Positions 1 to 9,985 of a DNA stretch of 64,000 bases are shown one piece after another. A model generated the notes under the pieces. The model was given only the letters and a program-made list of their open reading frames with translations. It ran no database searches and had not been told where the DNA came from. Where the stretch lies: the NCBI GenBank assembly GCA_963785645.1, contig CAWAWG010000023.1:1-64000 (forward strand). Direction: 5' to 3'. This stretch comes from Trebonia sp963785645 (lineage in GTDB: Bacteria; Actinomycetota; Actinomycetes; Streptosporangiales; Streptosporangiaceae). The translations under genes and the position numbers were made by a program. The number at the start of each line of letters is the position of its first letter. Positions within the stretch are counted from its first letter, which is position 1.

Positions 1-1016
1 TGGCCGACCACGGGCTCCTGGCCGGCGACGGGCTCAAGGGCCGGCTGGACCGAGCAGGCGTCGGCAGCGAACGGGCAGCGCGCGGCGAAGACGCACGCGC
101 CGGAGCCGGCTGGCGGCTCGGGATCGGCGGTGGTCCGGCGGAGCTGGTGGACCGACAGTCCCCAGTCGCCATCGACGGCCGGCCCGTCGACCCGGGGCTT
201 GTCGACCCGGGGGGCGGACGCCAGCAGCAGCGCCGTGTACGGGTGGCGCGGCCTGGTGAACACCCGCGCCACCGGGCCGTCCTCGACGATCCGGCCCCGG
301 TAGAGGACCACAATGCGGTCGGCGATGCCTGCCAGCGAGGACAGGTCGTGGGAGATGATCACGATCGGCAGGCCGAGGCGGTCGCGCAGTTCGGCGAGCA
401 GCCGCAGGATGTAGTTCCGGTTGCTCGCGTCGAGCGCGCTCACCGGCTCGTCGCACAGCAGCAGCCTCGGTTCCGCCGCCAGCGCCCGGGCGATCGAGAT
501 CCGCTGGCGCTGGCCGCCGGAGATCTGCCCCGGCTGCCGCTGACGCAGCGCCGGACTCAGCCCTACCTTGGCGAGCGCGTCCACGACGCGGGCCTCGATG
601 TCGCTGGCGGACAAGCCGCCGCGGATCGTCAGGCCCTCGCCGACGATGTCCCCGACGGTCAGGTCCGGGTCGAGCGAGCGCAGCGGATCCTGGAACACCA
701 GCTGGATATGTCCGGTGCGGCGCTCCCGCCGCAGCGCGGCGCCGCGCAGGCGGGAGATCTCCGTGCCGTCGAACACCACCCGGCCGCCGCGCGGCGCGGC
801 GAGACCGACGATCGTCCTGGCCAGGGTGGTCTTGCCCGAGCCGGTCTCGCCGACCAGCCCGACGATCTCGCCGGGCCAGACGTTCAGGCTCACGCCGGAC
901 AGCACGTGGCTGGCCCGCCACCCCCGGCCGAGGACCACGTCGACGTCCGCGACCTCAAGCAGCGGCCGGGCCGGGGCTGCGGGCACCTGCGTCACCTCGG
1001 TAACCTCCGCGGTCAT
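1..1016 (-). CDS. dppF: Peptide ABC transporter ATP-binding protein, DppF/OppF type (partial)
   Basis: Cytoplasmic ATPase that powers peptide import together with DppD. On the minus strand the frame from the ATG at 1016 is open to the left edge, so the C-terminal end is missing. Visible are Walker A GETGSGKTTL, the Q-loop region QLVFQDP, the signature ISGGQRQRI, Walker B LLLCDEPVSALD and the H-loop SHDL. The oligopeptide-binding C-terminal region follows, with a Cys-rich stretch FAARCPF. The start overlaps the dppD stop as ATGA (1013-1016), indicating translational coupling. Last gene seen of the dppABCDF operon. Substrate is not deducible. Confidence 0.9.
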   Translation of the reverse strand, partial: MTAEVTEVTQVPAAPARPLLEVADVDVVLGRGWRASHVLSGVSLNVWPGEIVGLVGETGSGKTTLARTIVGLAAPRGGRVVFDGTEISRLRGAALRRERRTGHIQLVFQDPLRSLDPDLTVGDIVGEGLTIRGGLSASDIEARVVDALAKVGLSPALRQRQPGQISGGQRQRISIARALAAEPRLLLCDEPVSALDASNRNYILRLLAELRDRLGLPIVIISHDLSSLAGIADRIVVLYRGRIVEDGPVARVFTRPRHPYTALLLASAPRVDKPRVDGPAVDGDWGLSVHQLRRTTADPEPPAGSGACVFAARCPFAADACSVQPALEPVAGQEPVVG

Positions 1017-2156
1017 CGGCTCGCCAGTTCCTGGTCGGCGCCCGTGCTGGTCGCAGCGGTCACGTCCGCAGAGCCCGTACTCACGGTGCCGGTGCCGCCT
1101 GCGGCGCTTGACGGGGCGACCGGAGCGGGGGCGGCCACGGCGGCGGACGCCTCGGTGAGCTCGGGATCGTTGACGCGGACGCAGCGCGCCTCGTGGGCCG
1201 GGCCGAGCCGGGTCAGGGCAATGTCACCGGCCCGGCAGGCGTCGACGGCGGCCGGGCACCGCTCGGCGAACCGGCAGCCGGCGATCTGCTCGCCCACGTG
1301 CGGCGGCTGGCCGGGGATGACCTCAAGCTCGCGCCGCTGGAAGTCGCCGACGGAGGCGACCCGCAGCAGCGCCCGGGTGTAGGGGTGCCTGGGCCGCTCG
1401 ATGATCTCCTCGACCGGGCCCGCCTCGACGACCTGGCCGGCGTAGAAGACGACGACCCGGTCGCACAGCTCCCTGATCACCGCGAGATCGTGGGAGACGA
1501 AGAGCACCGCGAGGCCGGCCGCGGCGCGCAGGTCCTTGATCAGCTCGATGATCTCCGCCTGGATGGTCACGTCGAGGGCCGTGGTGGCCTCGTCCGCGAT
1601 GAGCAGCTCCGGGTCGCAGGAGATCGCGATGGCGATCATGACCCGCTGCAGCATGCCGCCGGACAGCTCGGCCGGGATCTGGTGGAAGACCCGGTCGGCC
1701 TGGCGCAGGCCGACCGAAGTGAGCAGCCCGATCGCCTTATCGCGCGCCTTGCGCGCGGGACAGCCCGCGCTTCACCCGCAGCACCTCGGCCACCTGGCTG
1801 CCGACGGTCAGGTTCGGGTTGAGGTACGAGGAGGGATCTTGGAAGACCGCGCCGATGTGCGAGCCGTGCAGCCGCTCCCAGCCGCGCCGGGACAGGTCCG
1901 TGACGTCCTCGCCGGAGAAGGTGATCTTCCCCCGGGCGGCGGCGACGCCGGGCGGGAGCACGCCGAGGGCGGCCCGGCAGGTCAGCGTCTTGCCGCTGCC
2001 CGACTCCCCGACCAGGCCCACGATCTCTCCGGCGTGAACGGCGAGCGAGACGCCGCGCAGCGCGGTGGCGGCCCCGTCGTGCACGGTGACCGACAGGTCC
2101 TCGATGCCGAGCACCTCGTCAGCCAGTGCCTGGTCAGGCTGCGGATTGCTGGGCAT
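1013..2156 (-). CDS. dppD: Peptide ABC transporter ATP-binding protein, DppD/OppD type (frameshifted)
   Basis: Second ATPase of the peptide importer. The start ATG at 2156 lies inside the last codons of dppC (23-bp overlap). Walker A GESGSGKTLT and the Q-loop VFQDPSSYLNP are in one frame. The signature SGGMLQRV, Walker B LLIADEATTALD, SHDLAVI and the Cys-containing C-terminal domain (GCRFAERCPAA) are in another. The switch lies at about 1745-1760, in a GC-alternating stretch (gcgcgcaaggcgcgc on the minus strand), where one extra base gives a premature stop. All motifs are kept on both sides, so I infer a sequencing indel rather than a dead gene. It would be about 380 aa when joined, normal for the family. 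Confidence 0.85.
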
Positions 2157-3057
2157 CGGCGGCCTCCGTCGTCGAGAGGGTGGAGTGGGTCTTGATGACC
2201 GGGTCGGCCTCGGGCAGGAGCAGGGTGCCGGGGCCGGTCTTGTCGCGGTAGGCATCGGCGAGCGCGTTGAGCGCGCCGACCGATATCGCGATCAGTGCTC
2301 CCGGGATGAACGGCGCCCACGGTGCCAGGTTCAGGTAATCGAGATCGGAGGAGAGCATGCCGCCCCAGCTCGGGGCCGGCGGCTGGACGCCGATGCTTAG
2401 GAAGGTGAGGAAGGAGACGTACAGCATCGCGGCGCCGGTCATGCTCGCCGTGGTCACCGCGATGGTCGGGAAGACCTTGCGTATCACGTGCACCCGGATG
2501 ATGTGCAGCCTCGACCCGCCGAGCAGCCGGGCGGCCTCCACGTACTGGGCGCTCGTGAACTCAAGGGTGGCCGCCCTGGTGATACGGAAGAAGTAGGGGA
2601 TCAGCAGGATGCCGACCGGGAGCATCGCCTGGACGAGGCCGTTGCCGAGCGCGGCGGTGACCGCCACGGCGAAGAAGACCGCCGGCAGCGTCATCAGCGC
2701 GTCGTTGACCCGGTTGACGATGAAGTCGAACGTCCGGCCGAGGAACACGGTGGCCACGCCGAGCGGTGCCCCGACGACGAGACCGATGCCGACCGCTTCC
2801 AGGGCGGTGAGGACGGACAGCCGGGTGCCGGCCATCAGCCGGCTGAGCACGTCGCGGCCGAGGTAGTCGGTGCCGAGCAGGTGCGCCCTGCTGGGCCCCT
2901 GGAACAGCGCGTTGGCGTTGATGGTAAGCGGGTTCTGCGGCGCCAGGGCCGATCCGAAGAACGTCAGGAACAAGATCGCGGCGAGGATGACGATGGCGAT
3001 CCGGGCGGACGGCAGCCGCAGCACCGAACCCCGGCCAACACGGGATCTCCTGCTCAT
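2134..3057 (-). CDS. dppC: Peptide ABC transporter permease, DppC type
   Basis: Inner-membrane permease, 307 aa and intact. A short basic N-terminus is followed by a first membrane segment (IAIVILAAILFLTFFGSAL, about residues 20-38), then the periplasmic LLGTDYLGRDVLSRLMAG motif typical of DppC/OppC and the BPD_transp_1 domain. The EAA loop is seen as EAARLLGGSRLHIIRVHV at about 175-192. It lies between dppB and dppD in the operon and overlaps the dppD start. The C-terminal tail is longer and more polar than usual (LPEADPVIKTHSTLS onward). This is the only one of the four upstream dpp genes without a frameshift. Confidence 0.92.
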   Translation of the reverse strand: MSRRSRVGRGSVLRLPSARIAIVILAAILFLTFFGSALAPQNPLTINANALFQGPSRAHLLGTDYLGRDVLSRLMAGTRLSVLTALEAVGIGLVVGAPLGVATVFLGRTFDFIVNRVNDALMTLPAVFFAVAVTAALGNGLVQAMLPVGILLIPYFFRITRAATLEFTSAQYVEAARLLGGSRLHIIRVHVIRKVFPTIAVTTASMTGAAMLYVSFLTFLSIGVQPPAPSWGGMLSSDLDYLNLAPWAPFIPGALIAISVGALNALADAYRDKTGPGTLLLPEADPVIKTHSTLSTTEAADAQQSAA

Positions 3058-3130
3058 GAGGACACCTCGCTGGCGCTCGGAGTCCGCATTCGCGGACGCA
3101 CTGTACTTACCGATTCGCTCGCGAGCTCGC

Positions 3131-4193
3131 TCATGTACCCGCTCCTTCGCTTGACCGGTAGAGAAACGCCAGCAGCGCGTTCACCAGGAGGTTGACGACC
3201 ATGACGAAGGTGCTGACCACAAGCAGCACACCCTGCACCACCGGGATGTCCCTGCTCTCGCGCGGCGTTGAGCAGCAGCTGGCCGAGGCCGGGCAGGGAG
3301 AACACCGCCTCGACCGCGACCGAGCCCGCGAGCAGCTGCGGGAAGCTCGAGCCGAGCAGGGCCAGGGCGGGCCCCAGGGCGTTACGCAGCGCGTGCCGGG
3401 TAAGGATCCGCCGGTAGGGCAGGCCGCGGACCCGCGCCCCGGTGATGTAGTTCTGCTCGAGGACCGCCACGAGCGAGGTCCGCAGCTGGCGGGCGAGGTC
3501 GGCGGCGAGTGCCAGGGCGAGTGCGAGGCTGGGCAGGATGATGTGCTCAAGCCACGGGCCGATGCCCTGGGACGGTCCTTCGTAGCCGTTAGCGGGCAGC
3601 AGGTGCGCGGCCACCGCGAAAATCACCACCAGGATGATGCCGACGACGAAGGCGGGCAGCGTCGAGACGGCCGAGCAGACGATCGTGAGGCCCCGGTCGA
3701 ACCAGCCGCCCCGCCTGATGGCGGCGACCGTCCCCGACGTTCCGCCGATGACGACCGCCAAGACGATGGCCAGGATCGCGATCGACAGGTCGACGGGAAG
3801 CCGTTGCGAGATCGACTGGGACACCGGGATCTGGCTGAAGTAGGACGTGCCCAGGTTGCCCCGGACCGCCCGGGACAGCCAGTCCCAGTACTGGACGACG
3901 AGCGGCTTGTCCAGGCCGAGCACGTGATTAAGGTGCGCCACGGCGGCGGGGGTGGCCGAGTCCTGGCCCAGGATCGTGGCGGCCGGGTCGCTGTTGGACA
4001 GGGCGCCGAGGCTGTAGGTGATGAACGAGCTGAGCACCACGATCGGAAGGAGGACGCCGAGCCCGCCGCCGAGCCTGGCCGCGGCGGCGCGGACCCGGCG
4101 CCGCCGGGGCGCGATGGCCCCGGCGGCGTCACTTGCCAGTTCGATGACATTCGGGAGGTACGGGGGGTCGTCCCCCCGGGTGATGACCGCCAT
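3131..4193 (-). CDS. dppB: Peptide ABC transporter permease, DppB type (frameshifted)
   Basis: Partner permease of DppC. From the ATG at 4193 the frame reads a cytoplasmic basic stretch, a membrane segment (LGVLLPIVVLSSFITYSLG), the family region LDKPLVVQYWDWL and the EAA loop GARVRGLPYRRILTRHAL, up to SLPGLGQLLLNAARE near 3265. The correct C-terminus (IPVVQGVLLVVSTFVMVVN, then LLAFLYR) continues in another frame and stops at 3131. The break is at about 3255-3265 next to a ctctcgcgcggcg stretch. The unshifted frame runs on to 3054 as an artefact tail. The start lies 4 bp after the dppA stop. Confidence 0.85.
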
Positions 4194-4197
4194 CGGG

Positions 4198-5818
4198 TCA
4201 GCCGTTGCTCACGGTGACGCCTTCCCAGCGCTGCTGCACCAGGTCCGACGGGATACCGCTGACCGACGGGCTGTAGGCGAAGATGCGCGGGTTGGTGTAC
4301 AGCCAGATGTGGATCGGCTCGTCTTGCACGGAGGTCTGCACCGCGCTCTGCAGGGCGGCCGGGTAGCTGGGCGAGTTGAGCGGGACGGTGAGGGCCTTCG
4401 ACAGCGCGCTCGACACCGCCGCCGGCACGGTGGACGCCTTGCCGGTGACGTTCATCAGGCCCTGCTGGCTGTAGAGCACGTCGAGCATCTCGACCGGCGA
4501 CATGCGGCCGGCCGTGCCGTCGACGGCGAGCGGTATCGACTTGTCGAGGTACAGGAACTGGGTGGCGGTGTCGGGCGAGACGTCCTTGATGGTGACCGTG
4601 ATGCCGACCTGCTGCAGCTGGCCCTGGATCTGCTCTGCCAGCGGGTCGTCGACGGCGCTGATTGAGGTCAGCGTGATGTTCACGCCCTTCGCGTAGCCGG
4701 CCTGCGCCAGCAGTTGCTTGGCCAGGGTCGGGTTATAGGGGTATTCGTCGGCGAGGCTGGCGTTGTAGCCGACGAAGCCGGCCGGGAACGGCTGGTAGGC
4801 GACCGAGCCGTACCCGGAGGCCTGGACCTGCAGGATCGCCTGCCGGTTGATCGCGTAGTTGATCGCCTCGACGACCTTCGGGTTGTTGAACGGCGCGGTG
4901 GACGTCTGGATGTCAAGCTCGTTGACGACCTCAGACGGGATCACGGCGATTTTGAACCCGGCCGCCTTGGCCGCCGCGACCTGGTTGCCGGCGATGTAGG
5001 CCACGTTGACCTGGCCGGACTCAAGCGCGGACAGGATCTGCTCCGGCTGGGTAATCGACAGCACGTCGAAGTTCGCGATGTGGATCTGGCCGGCTTCCCA
5101 GTAGCTGGGGTTGCGCTCCAGGTTGGCGTGCGAGTCGGGCACGTAGCTGGTCAGCGTGAACGGTCCCGCGCCCTCCGGCTGGGTGGCGAGGGAGCCCACC
5201 TTGCCCGCGGTGAAGTAGGCCGGGTTGACGATCATCCCGTCCTTGCCCGCGAGCAGGTCGGGCACCTGGTAGTCCACCTGGCTCAGGTCCAGGGTGAGGC
5301 TGGTCGGGCTGTTCACGACGACCTTGGAGATGACCGACAGCTCCGCGGCGACCGTCGAATTCGACTGGGTGAGACCGCGATGGATGTTCTCCTCGACGGA
5401 CGTCGCGGTGAGCGGCGAGCCGTCGGAGAACTTCAGGCCGGAGCCGGAGCGTGAAGGTGACGCTCTTGCCGTCCGCCGCGTACTTCCATGACGACGCCAG
5501 GCCCGGCTGAACGTCGCCCTTGGCGTCGAGCGTCGTGACCGATGCGTACACGAGGCCGAGAGCGTGCATGTCCCAGCCCGCGGTCGAGGTGACCGGGTCC
5601 CAGGAGGTGGGCAGTTCCCACTCCCAGTTGATCGTCCCGCTCGCGCCGCCTGCCGCGGCCGACGATCCGGATCCCGCGGCGGAGGAACCGCCCGCGGAGC
5701 TGCTGCAGGCGGCGAGAGCCGTGATGGCCACGATCGAGGCGGCGGCCGCCGCGCTTCGGTAGGTCAGGCGCGATCTCAGTCGGCCGCGCGGGCGGATGCG
5801 GATAACAGGCATGGTCAA
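4198..5818 (-). CDS. dppA: Peptide-binding lipoprotein of the ABC importer (SBP family 5, frameshifted)
   Basis: Extracytoplasmic receptor that delivers peptides to DppBC. The N-terminus has a basic start, a hydrophobic stretch and the lipobox ITALAAC, followed by a Ser/Gly/Ala-rich linker, so it is a predicted lipoprotein. The SBP_bac_5 fold follows (INWEWELPTSWDPVTST; ADGKSVTFTLR). At about 5443-5450 one extra base shifts the frame; the second frame resumes with KFSDGSPLTATSVEENIHR and runs to EGVTVSNG at 4198. The joined length is about 540 aa, normal for DppA/OppA. First gene of the operon; a 174-bp gap precedes it. Confidence 0.85.
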
Positions 5819-5992
5819 GCTCCGTAACAGGACTTAGCGGGCGCACGGCAGCGCGCGCCGACGGCCGTCGTTGGTAGGGGTCGGGGCAGGTGAAGCTCAC
5901 GACGGATACCGAGTGCCGTCGAAGAGTGCCGGGCTGGCTCGGCCGCACAGCCCGGCAACGTCAATGTAAATCACATAAAGTCGGTCGGTCAA

Positions 5993-6526
5993 CTAGGGAT
6001 TACGTCGACACGCCGGACTGCGCCCGTCAGTTCCGCATCGCTGTGACCCCGCGCGGTGCGGGGATCGGACGGACGGTCTCCTGGGGACTACGCTTCGCGC
6101 CCGCCGGGGGGCTGCGGCCGGCCAGAGGCTTTCCAGGTTGACCACGATGCCTTCCTGGCTGCTGCGCGCGATCACCACGACGGCCTCGCCCGCGCCCGGG
6201 TTCTCCTCGCGGTGCGGGACGTACGGGGGGACGAAGATGTAGTCGCCCGGCTTGGCCTCCAGCCGGATCTCCTTGTCACCGTCGGCGAAGACGAAGGCGG
6301 GCGTGCCCGATACCACGTAGATGGCCGTCTCGGCCTCGCCGTGGTGGTGGTCGCCCGACTTCGCGCCCGCCGCGACGTGGGTCTGCCCCATCCACAGCTT
6401 CTCCGCGCCGACGCTCTTGCCGGAGATCGCCTCCCGGCGGGTCATGCCGGAGGTCTGCCCCGTGTCGCCGGTCAGTTCCCCGGCCCGGATCTGGAACAGC
6501 GGCCGGTGCCAGTGATCGTCGCTCAT
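5993..6526 (-). CDS. Single-domain cupin protein
   Basis: Small beta-barrel protein. Cupin motif 1 is GDHHHGEAETAIYVVSG (about 58-74) and motif 2 is GDYIFVPPYVPHREEN (about 92-107), with His/Glu metal ligands in place. The N-terminus MSDDHWHRPLFQIR plus the MTRREAISG and NLESLWP segments match a conserved group of actinobacterial cupins of about 135-140 aa. The enzymatic role is unknown. The last ~35 residues after LWPAAAP are Arg/Pro-rich and low-complexity, which could be a read-through caused by an indel near 6100. It is divergent from the DUF805 gene. Confidence 0.75.
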   Translation of the reverse strand: MSDDHWHRPLFQIRAGELTGDTGQTSGMTRREAISGKSVGAEKLWMGQTHVAAGAKSGDHHHGEAETAIYVVSGTPAFVFADGDKEIRLEAKPGDYIFVPPYVPHREENPGAGEAVVVIARSSQEGIVVNLESLWPAAAPRRARSVVPRRPSVRSPHRAGSQRCGTDGRSPACRRNP

Positions 6527-6995
6527 GGGAACCCCTTAACTCTCTTTATCGATCGACTTAGCAGGCTATAGCCCTGGGCTCCGGCTGGCTACCTCGGTAC
6601 GCGGCCGGGGAGCCGTCCCGGCGCCCGGGGCCGGTGGACGCCAGTTTGGTGTCGCTATCACGACAGTAAAGTCGCATCCACGCAGGGGACAACCGGGCGG
6701 TACCGTCATACGGTTACCGGGGCGGCCCGGAACGAACCGGCAATCGATTGACAAATGTCGAATTTGTTCACCCGCCCGGCCGCCCCGGGTGCGAGTTGAG
6801 TTCCGGCAGGCAGCGACGCTGCCGGGGGAGTAACATGTTCACGCTTTATCTTGTATTTTTCAACATTCGACTCACCGGACGCGATGCAATCATCCCAAAG
6901 CTGTAAATTTCCTGCGGAAACTTAAACATCCATAAAGAATCAACTCCGTCCTTACCATGGACACTTTGAAACCGGGGAACACGGAGGTAAAGAAC
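6527..6995. other. Divergent intergenic region
   Basis: A 469-bp gap between the cupin gene (minus) and the DUF805 gene (plus). The half next to the plus gene is clearly AT-richer than the flanks. It holds the inverted repeat at 6751-6767 and a GC hairpin around 6811-6832. No convincing gene is seen; the short minus ORF at 6566-6754 has no supporting features. Confidence 0.5.
6751..6767. promoter_or_regulatory. Inverted repeat, possible operator
   Basis: ACAAAT-GTCGA-ATTTGT. The arms extend imperfectly outward as TTGACAAAT and ATTTGTTCA. It is AT-rich inside GC-rich DNA and lies in the divergent promoter region, so an operator is plausible. No regulator is identified. Confidence 0.35.
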
Positions 6996-7655
6996 GTGAG
7001 CACTCCCTACAGCCCGTACGGGCAGCAGGGCGGCGGCCAGTACGGCCAGCCGGATGGGGGCCAGTACGGTGCGCCTGCTGGGGGCCAGTACGGTGCGCCG
7101 AATGGCGGCTCATACGGCGCGCCAAGCGGAGGCCAGTACGGAGCCCCTGGCGGCGCCCCGTATGACGCGTCCAACGGCGGCCAGTACGGCCAGCCGGGCA
7201 ACGGCCCCTACGGCGCGCCTAACGGCGGCCAGTACGGCCAGTACGGCGCGCCCGGCGGCTACCCGCCACCCGGGTTCCCTTCAGGGGATGGTTACCTGCA
7301 GGGTGCTCCGGTCGACTTCCAGAGCGCGATCAAGCTCCAGATCGCGAACGTCACCAACTTCAACGGCCGCGCCTCGGTGTCCGCCTACTGGTGGTACGCG
7401 CTCGCCGTGTTCGCCGTCAACATGGTCCTTGAGATCTTCTCGGTGGCGATCGGGTCCCTGGCCCTCACCCTGCTCATCGACCTTCTGGCGCTCGTCGTCG
7501 GGCTCAGCGCCCTGTCGGCGGGCGTCCGGCGGCTGCACGACAGCGACAAGTCGGGCTGGCTGATACTGGTCGGGGTGATCCCGTTCGTCGGCTGGCTCGC
7601 CGTGCTGATCCTGCTGGTGCTGCCGGGCACCCGGGGGCCGAACCGCTTCGACTGA
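6996..7655 (+). CDS. DUF805 membrane protein with Gly-Tyr-rich repeat N-terminus
   Basis: Integral membrane protein of unknown function. The start is taken as GTG 6996 because ggagg lies 8 bp upstream; an in-frame ATG at 6957 has no such site. Residues 1-90 are a low-complexity, presumably cytoplasmic arm built of GGQYGAP/GGQYGQP units. The DUF805 domain follows, with hydrophobic segments WYALAVFAVNMVLEIFSV, LALTLLIDLLALVVGL and LILVGVIPFVGWLAVLILLVL. The family hallmark RRLHDSDKSGWL lies between them, and the end LPGTRGPNRFD is typical. A strong terminator follows. Similar repeat arms occur on many actinobacterial DUF805 and RDD proteins. Confidence 0.88.
   Translation: MSTPYSPYGQQGGGQYGQPDGGQYGAPAGGQYGAPNGGSYGAPSGGQYGAPGGAPYDASNGGQYGQPGNGPYGAPNGGQYGQYGAPGGYPPPGFPSGDGYLQGAPVDFQSAIKLQIANVTNFNGRASVSAYWWYALAVFAVNMVLEIFSVAIGSLALTLLIDLLALVVGLSALSAGVRRLHDSDKSGWLILVGVIPFVGWLAVLILLVLPGTRGPNRFD
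7030..7262 (+). repeat. In-gene 24-bp-type repeats coding GGQYGAP units
   Basis: About eight imperfect copies of ggcggccagtacggcgcgcc encode the Gly-Gln-Tyr-Gly-Ala-Pro arm of the DUF805 protein. Copy number is likely variable between strains. Confidence 0.75.
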
Positions 7656-7682
7656 CTCGCGTCACGGCCGAACCTGCGCCAG

Positions 7683-7720
7683 GCAGCGGGCCCCGGGCGT
7701 CGCCCGGGGCCCGCTGCTTT
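7683..7720 (+). terminator. Intrinsic terminator after the DUF805 gene
   Basis: Perfect 16-bp stem GCAGCGGGCCCCGGGC (7683-7698), loop GTC, complementary arm 7702-7717, then TTT. It lies 27 bp after the stop and may also serve the convergent prs gene. Confidence 0.85.
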
Positions 7721-7863
7721 CATAGCCCGGCTTTCCGTGCACAGCGGCGTTCGCGCCACGGGCCGCGATGACGCCGGCGCCGTCAGCGCCTCGGCCATCC
7801 CGCCGTCCGCGGGAATGCGCGGCGGGGAGTCAGCCGCGGTCGTTCCGGATGGCTCTTCTCGGG

Positions 7864-8802
7864 TTACTGCTCGAACAGGACGCTGACGGACTGGCCGTCG
7901 TGGGTGCGCCTGATGGCCTCGGCCAGGGCCGGGGCGACCGACAGGACGGTGAGCTTGGGGTGGCTGACGGGGACGGGGACCGAGTTCGTGCACACGATTT
8001 CCAGCACGTCCTCGGCGGCGGCGAGCTTCTCGAGGGCACCGTCGGCGAACAGACCGTGCGTGCAGGCGATGCTGATCGACCGCGGTTCCTGCTCGCGGAG
8101 CACGGAAAGGAGTTCGACCACCGTCGTGCCGCGGGCGATCTCGTCGTCGAGGATGATGACATCCCGGTCGGCCACGTCGCCGATGATCGCGGAGATGGAC
8201 ACCCGGTCGTCGCTGAACCGCTCCTTCGCTCCGGCAGCGACGGGAACGCCGAGCCGCCGGGCGAACGCCGCCGCCGACTTGGCGTAGCCGAGGTCGGGTG
8301 AAAGAACGACGGTCCTGGACAGGTCACGCCGCGTGAAGTGCGCGGCGAGTTCCCGAAGCGCGTGCAGGTGGTCCACCGGGACCGAGAAGAAGCCGTGCAC
8401 CTCCGGCGAGTGCAGGGTCAGCGTCAGCACCCGGTTCACGCCCGCGGTGACGAGCAGGTCAGCGACGAGGCGGCCGCCGATGGAGATCCGCGGCGCGTCC
8501 TTCTTGTCCGAGCGCGCGTAAGCGTAGTGCGACATGACCGCGGTCACCCGGGCGGCCGATGCACCGCGCGCGGCGTCGGCCATCAGCAGCAGCTCGACCA
8601 GGTTTTCCTGCACCGGCGGGACCAGGGGCTGGATCAGGTAGACGTCGCGTTCCCGGCAGTTCGCCTGAAGCTGCACCTGGAGGCAGTCATTGGCGAAGCG
8701 GCGCGTCACGACGGGGCTGCGCCGCACACCGAGGTACGAGCAGATCTCGTCGGCCAGCTCCGGATGGGCGTTCCCGCCGAAGATCACAATCTCCGCGTTC
8801 AC
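7864..8802 (-). CDS. prs: Ribose-phosphate pyrophosphokinase (PRPP synthase)
   Basis: Makes PRPP from ribose 5-phosphate and ATP. 312 aa from GTG 8802 (MNAEIVIFGG); the longer frame up to 8913 has no better start. The N-terminal domain has the FANDCLQVQLQ flexible-loop region and the YAYARSDKKDAPRIS catalytic region (about 95-109). The PRPP-binding loop reads VIILDDEIARGTTVVE (about 220-235); the TGGT of classical Prs is replaced by RGTT, and this stretch is otherwise recognisable. It differs from the main housekeeping Prs type, so a paralogue is possible. It stands alone, convergent with the DUF805 gene. Confidence 0.85.
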   Translation of the reverse strand: MNAEIVIFGGNAHPELADEICSYLGVRRSPVVTRRFANDCLQVQLQANCRERDVYLIQPLVPPVQENLVELLLMADAARGASAARVTAVMSHYAYARSDKKDAPRISIGGRLVADLLVTAGVNRVLTLTLHSPEVHGFFSVPVDHLHALRELAAHFTRRDLSRTVVLSPDLGYAKSAAAFARRLGVPVAAGAKERFSDDRVSISAIIGDVADRDVIILDDEIARGTTVVELLSVLREQEPRSISIACTHGLFADGALEKLAAAEDVLEIVCTNSVPVPVSHPKLTVLSVAPALAEAIRRTHDGQSVSVLFEQ

Positions 8803-8964
8803 CGGCTCTTCCCGTTCTTCGTCAGCGAGTTCTCTTATCCTGCCATGCCTGGTAGATCCTACGCACCGTCCGGACCGGGATAAGAGGCCGGCCGGGCGTG
8901 ACCCGCCACACACATCCGCGCGGGCGGCGATCAGCGACCTTGCCGGGCGCGATACGCTCAGAGG

Positions 8965-9564
8965 ATGGAAACCCCCGATTCCACGCCGTCGGCCGAGGCC
9001 ACGGCCGAGCTAACGGGCCAGGTCGTGCCCAAGGCACCGGGGGCTGACCAGTCCGAGTTTGACATACCGGAAGCGGACGACGACGCGCAGGCACCTTCCG
9101 GTCCGGTATGGCGGTTCGTCTTCGAGCCCAGGTGGCTCGGGTGGCACCTGTTCGTTGTCGTGGCGTTCTTCGGAATGCTGTGGCTGGGTGACTGGCAGTA
9201 CCACCGGGCCGAGGGCGGCAACGGGCTGAGCTGGGCGTACACGTTCGAGTGGCCGATGTTCGCCGTGTTCGGCGTCGTATTCTGGGCCCGGACGATCAGG
9301 GACGAGTACCGTCTGCGGCGCTATGGCGGCGTCACCGAGACCGAACTGGTCGCCCGCGCGCTGATGGCCCAGTCGATGGCGACGCTGCCCAAGGGCGCGA
9401 TGCTGCCCAAGGGCGTGCTGCCCGAGGGCCTCGTCGTCCGGCCGCTGGAGCAGCCGGACGACGAGGAGGACGACCCCGAGCTCGCCGCGTACAACGCTTA
9501 CCTGGCGAAGCTGAATGCCGAGGTCCAAGGCCATAACAAGTGGCTGCGCGCCCTCAAGTCCTAA
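8965..9564 (+). CDS. Conserved actinobacterial two-TM membrane protein
   Basis: 199 aa, function unknown. An acidic N-terminus (about 1-45) is followed by two membrane helices (WHLFVVVAFFGMLWLGDW and WPMFAVFGVVFWARTI), then a cytoplasmic C-terminal half with the repeat LPKGAMLPKGVLPEG and an acidic patch PDDEEDDPE. Proteins like this are often labelled transcriptional regulator in databases, but no DNA-binding motif is seen here. It is followed after 25 bp by the DUF3817 gene, with which it probably forms an operon; the pairing is common in actinomycetes. Confidence 0.75.
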   Translation: METPDSTPSAEATAELTGQVVPKAPGADQSEFDIPEADDDAQAPSGPVWRFVFEPRWLGWHLFVVVAFFGMLWLGDWQYHRAEGGNGLSWAYTFEWPMFAVFGVVFWARTIRDEYRLRRYGGVTETELVARALMAQSMATLPKGAMLPKGVLPEGLVVRPLEQPDDEEDDPELAAYNAYLAKLNAEVQGHNKWLRALKS

Positions 9565-9589
9565 GAGCAGACAGGAAGGTCCACCGACG

Positions 9590-9934
9590 ATGCGCACGGC
9601 CGCTCTGCGTTACCGGGTTATGGCCTACATCACCGGCGTCCTGATCATCGTGGTGTGCTTCGTCGGCATCCCGCTGCAGCTTGCCGCGCATAACACCTTC
9701 ATCGCGAACGACATCGGCACGATCCACGGCTTTCTCTACATCGTCTACATCGTCTTCGCCTACATTCTCGCGCAGAAGCTGAAGATGAGGATCTGGCCGA
9801 CGCTGGTGCTGCTGCTGGCCGGCACGGTCCCGGTCATGACGTTCTTCGTCGAGCGGTGGATGATGCGCAAGTACATCACGCCCGCGCTTGCCGCCGAGTC
9901 CGCCCCGTCGCAGCAGCAGCCCGTTGGCCGGTGA
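9590..9934 (+). CDS. DUF3817 integral membrane protein
   Basis: 114 aa with about three membrane segments (VMAYITGVLIIVVCFVGI; GTIHGFLYIVYIVFAYILA; TLVLLLAGTVPVMTFFVE). The start ATG 9590 is preceded by aggaagg at good spacing. The family is conserved in actinobacteria with unknown role. Its TGA stop overlaps a GTG (9932-9935) that may be the start of the following methyltransferase. Confidence 0.85.
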   Translation: MRTAALRYRVMAYITGVLIIVVCFVGIPLQLAAHNTFIANDIGTIHGFLYIVYIVFAYILAQKLKMRIWPTLVLLLAGTVPVMTFFVERWMMRKYITPALAAESAPSQQQPVGR

Positions 9935-9985
9935 CCTCCTCATCATTACTTCACGGCGCAGCCGTCGGCGGCGCACCGGCCCGGC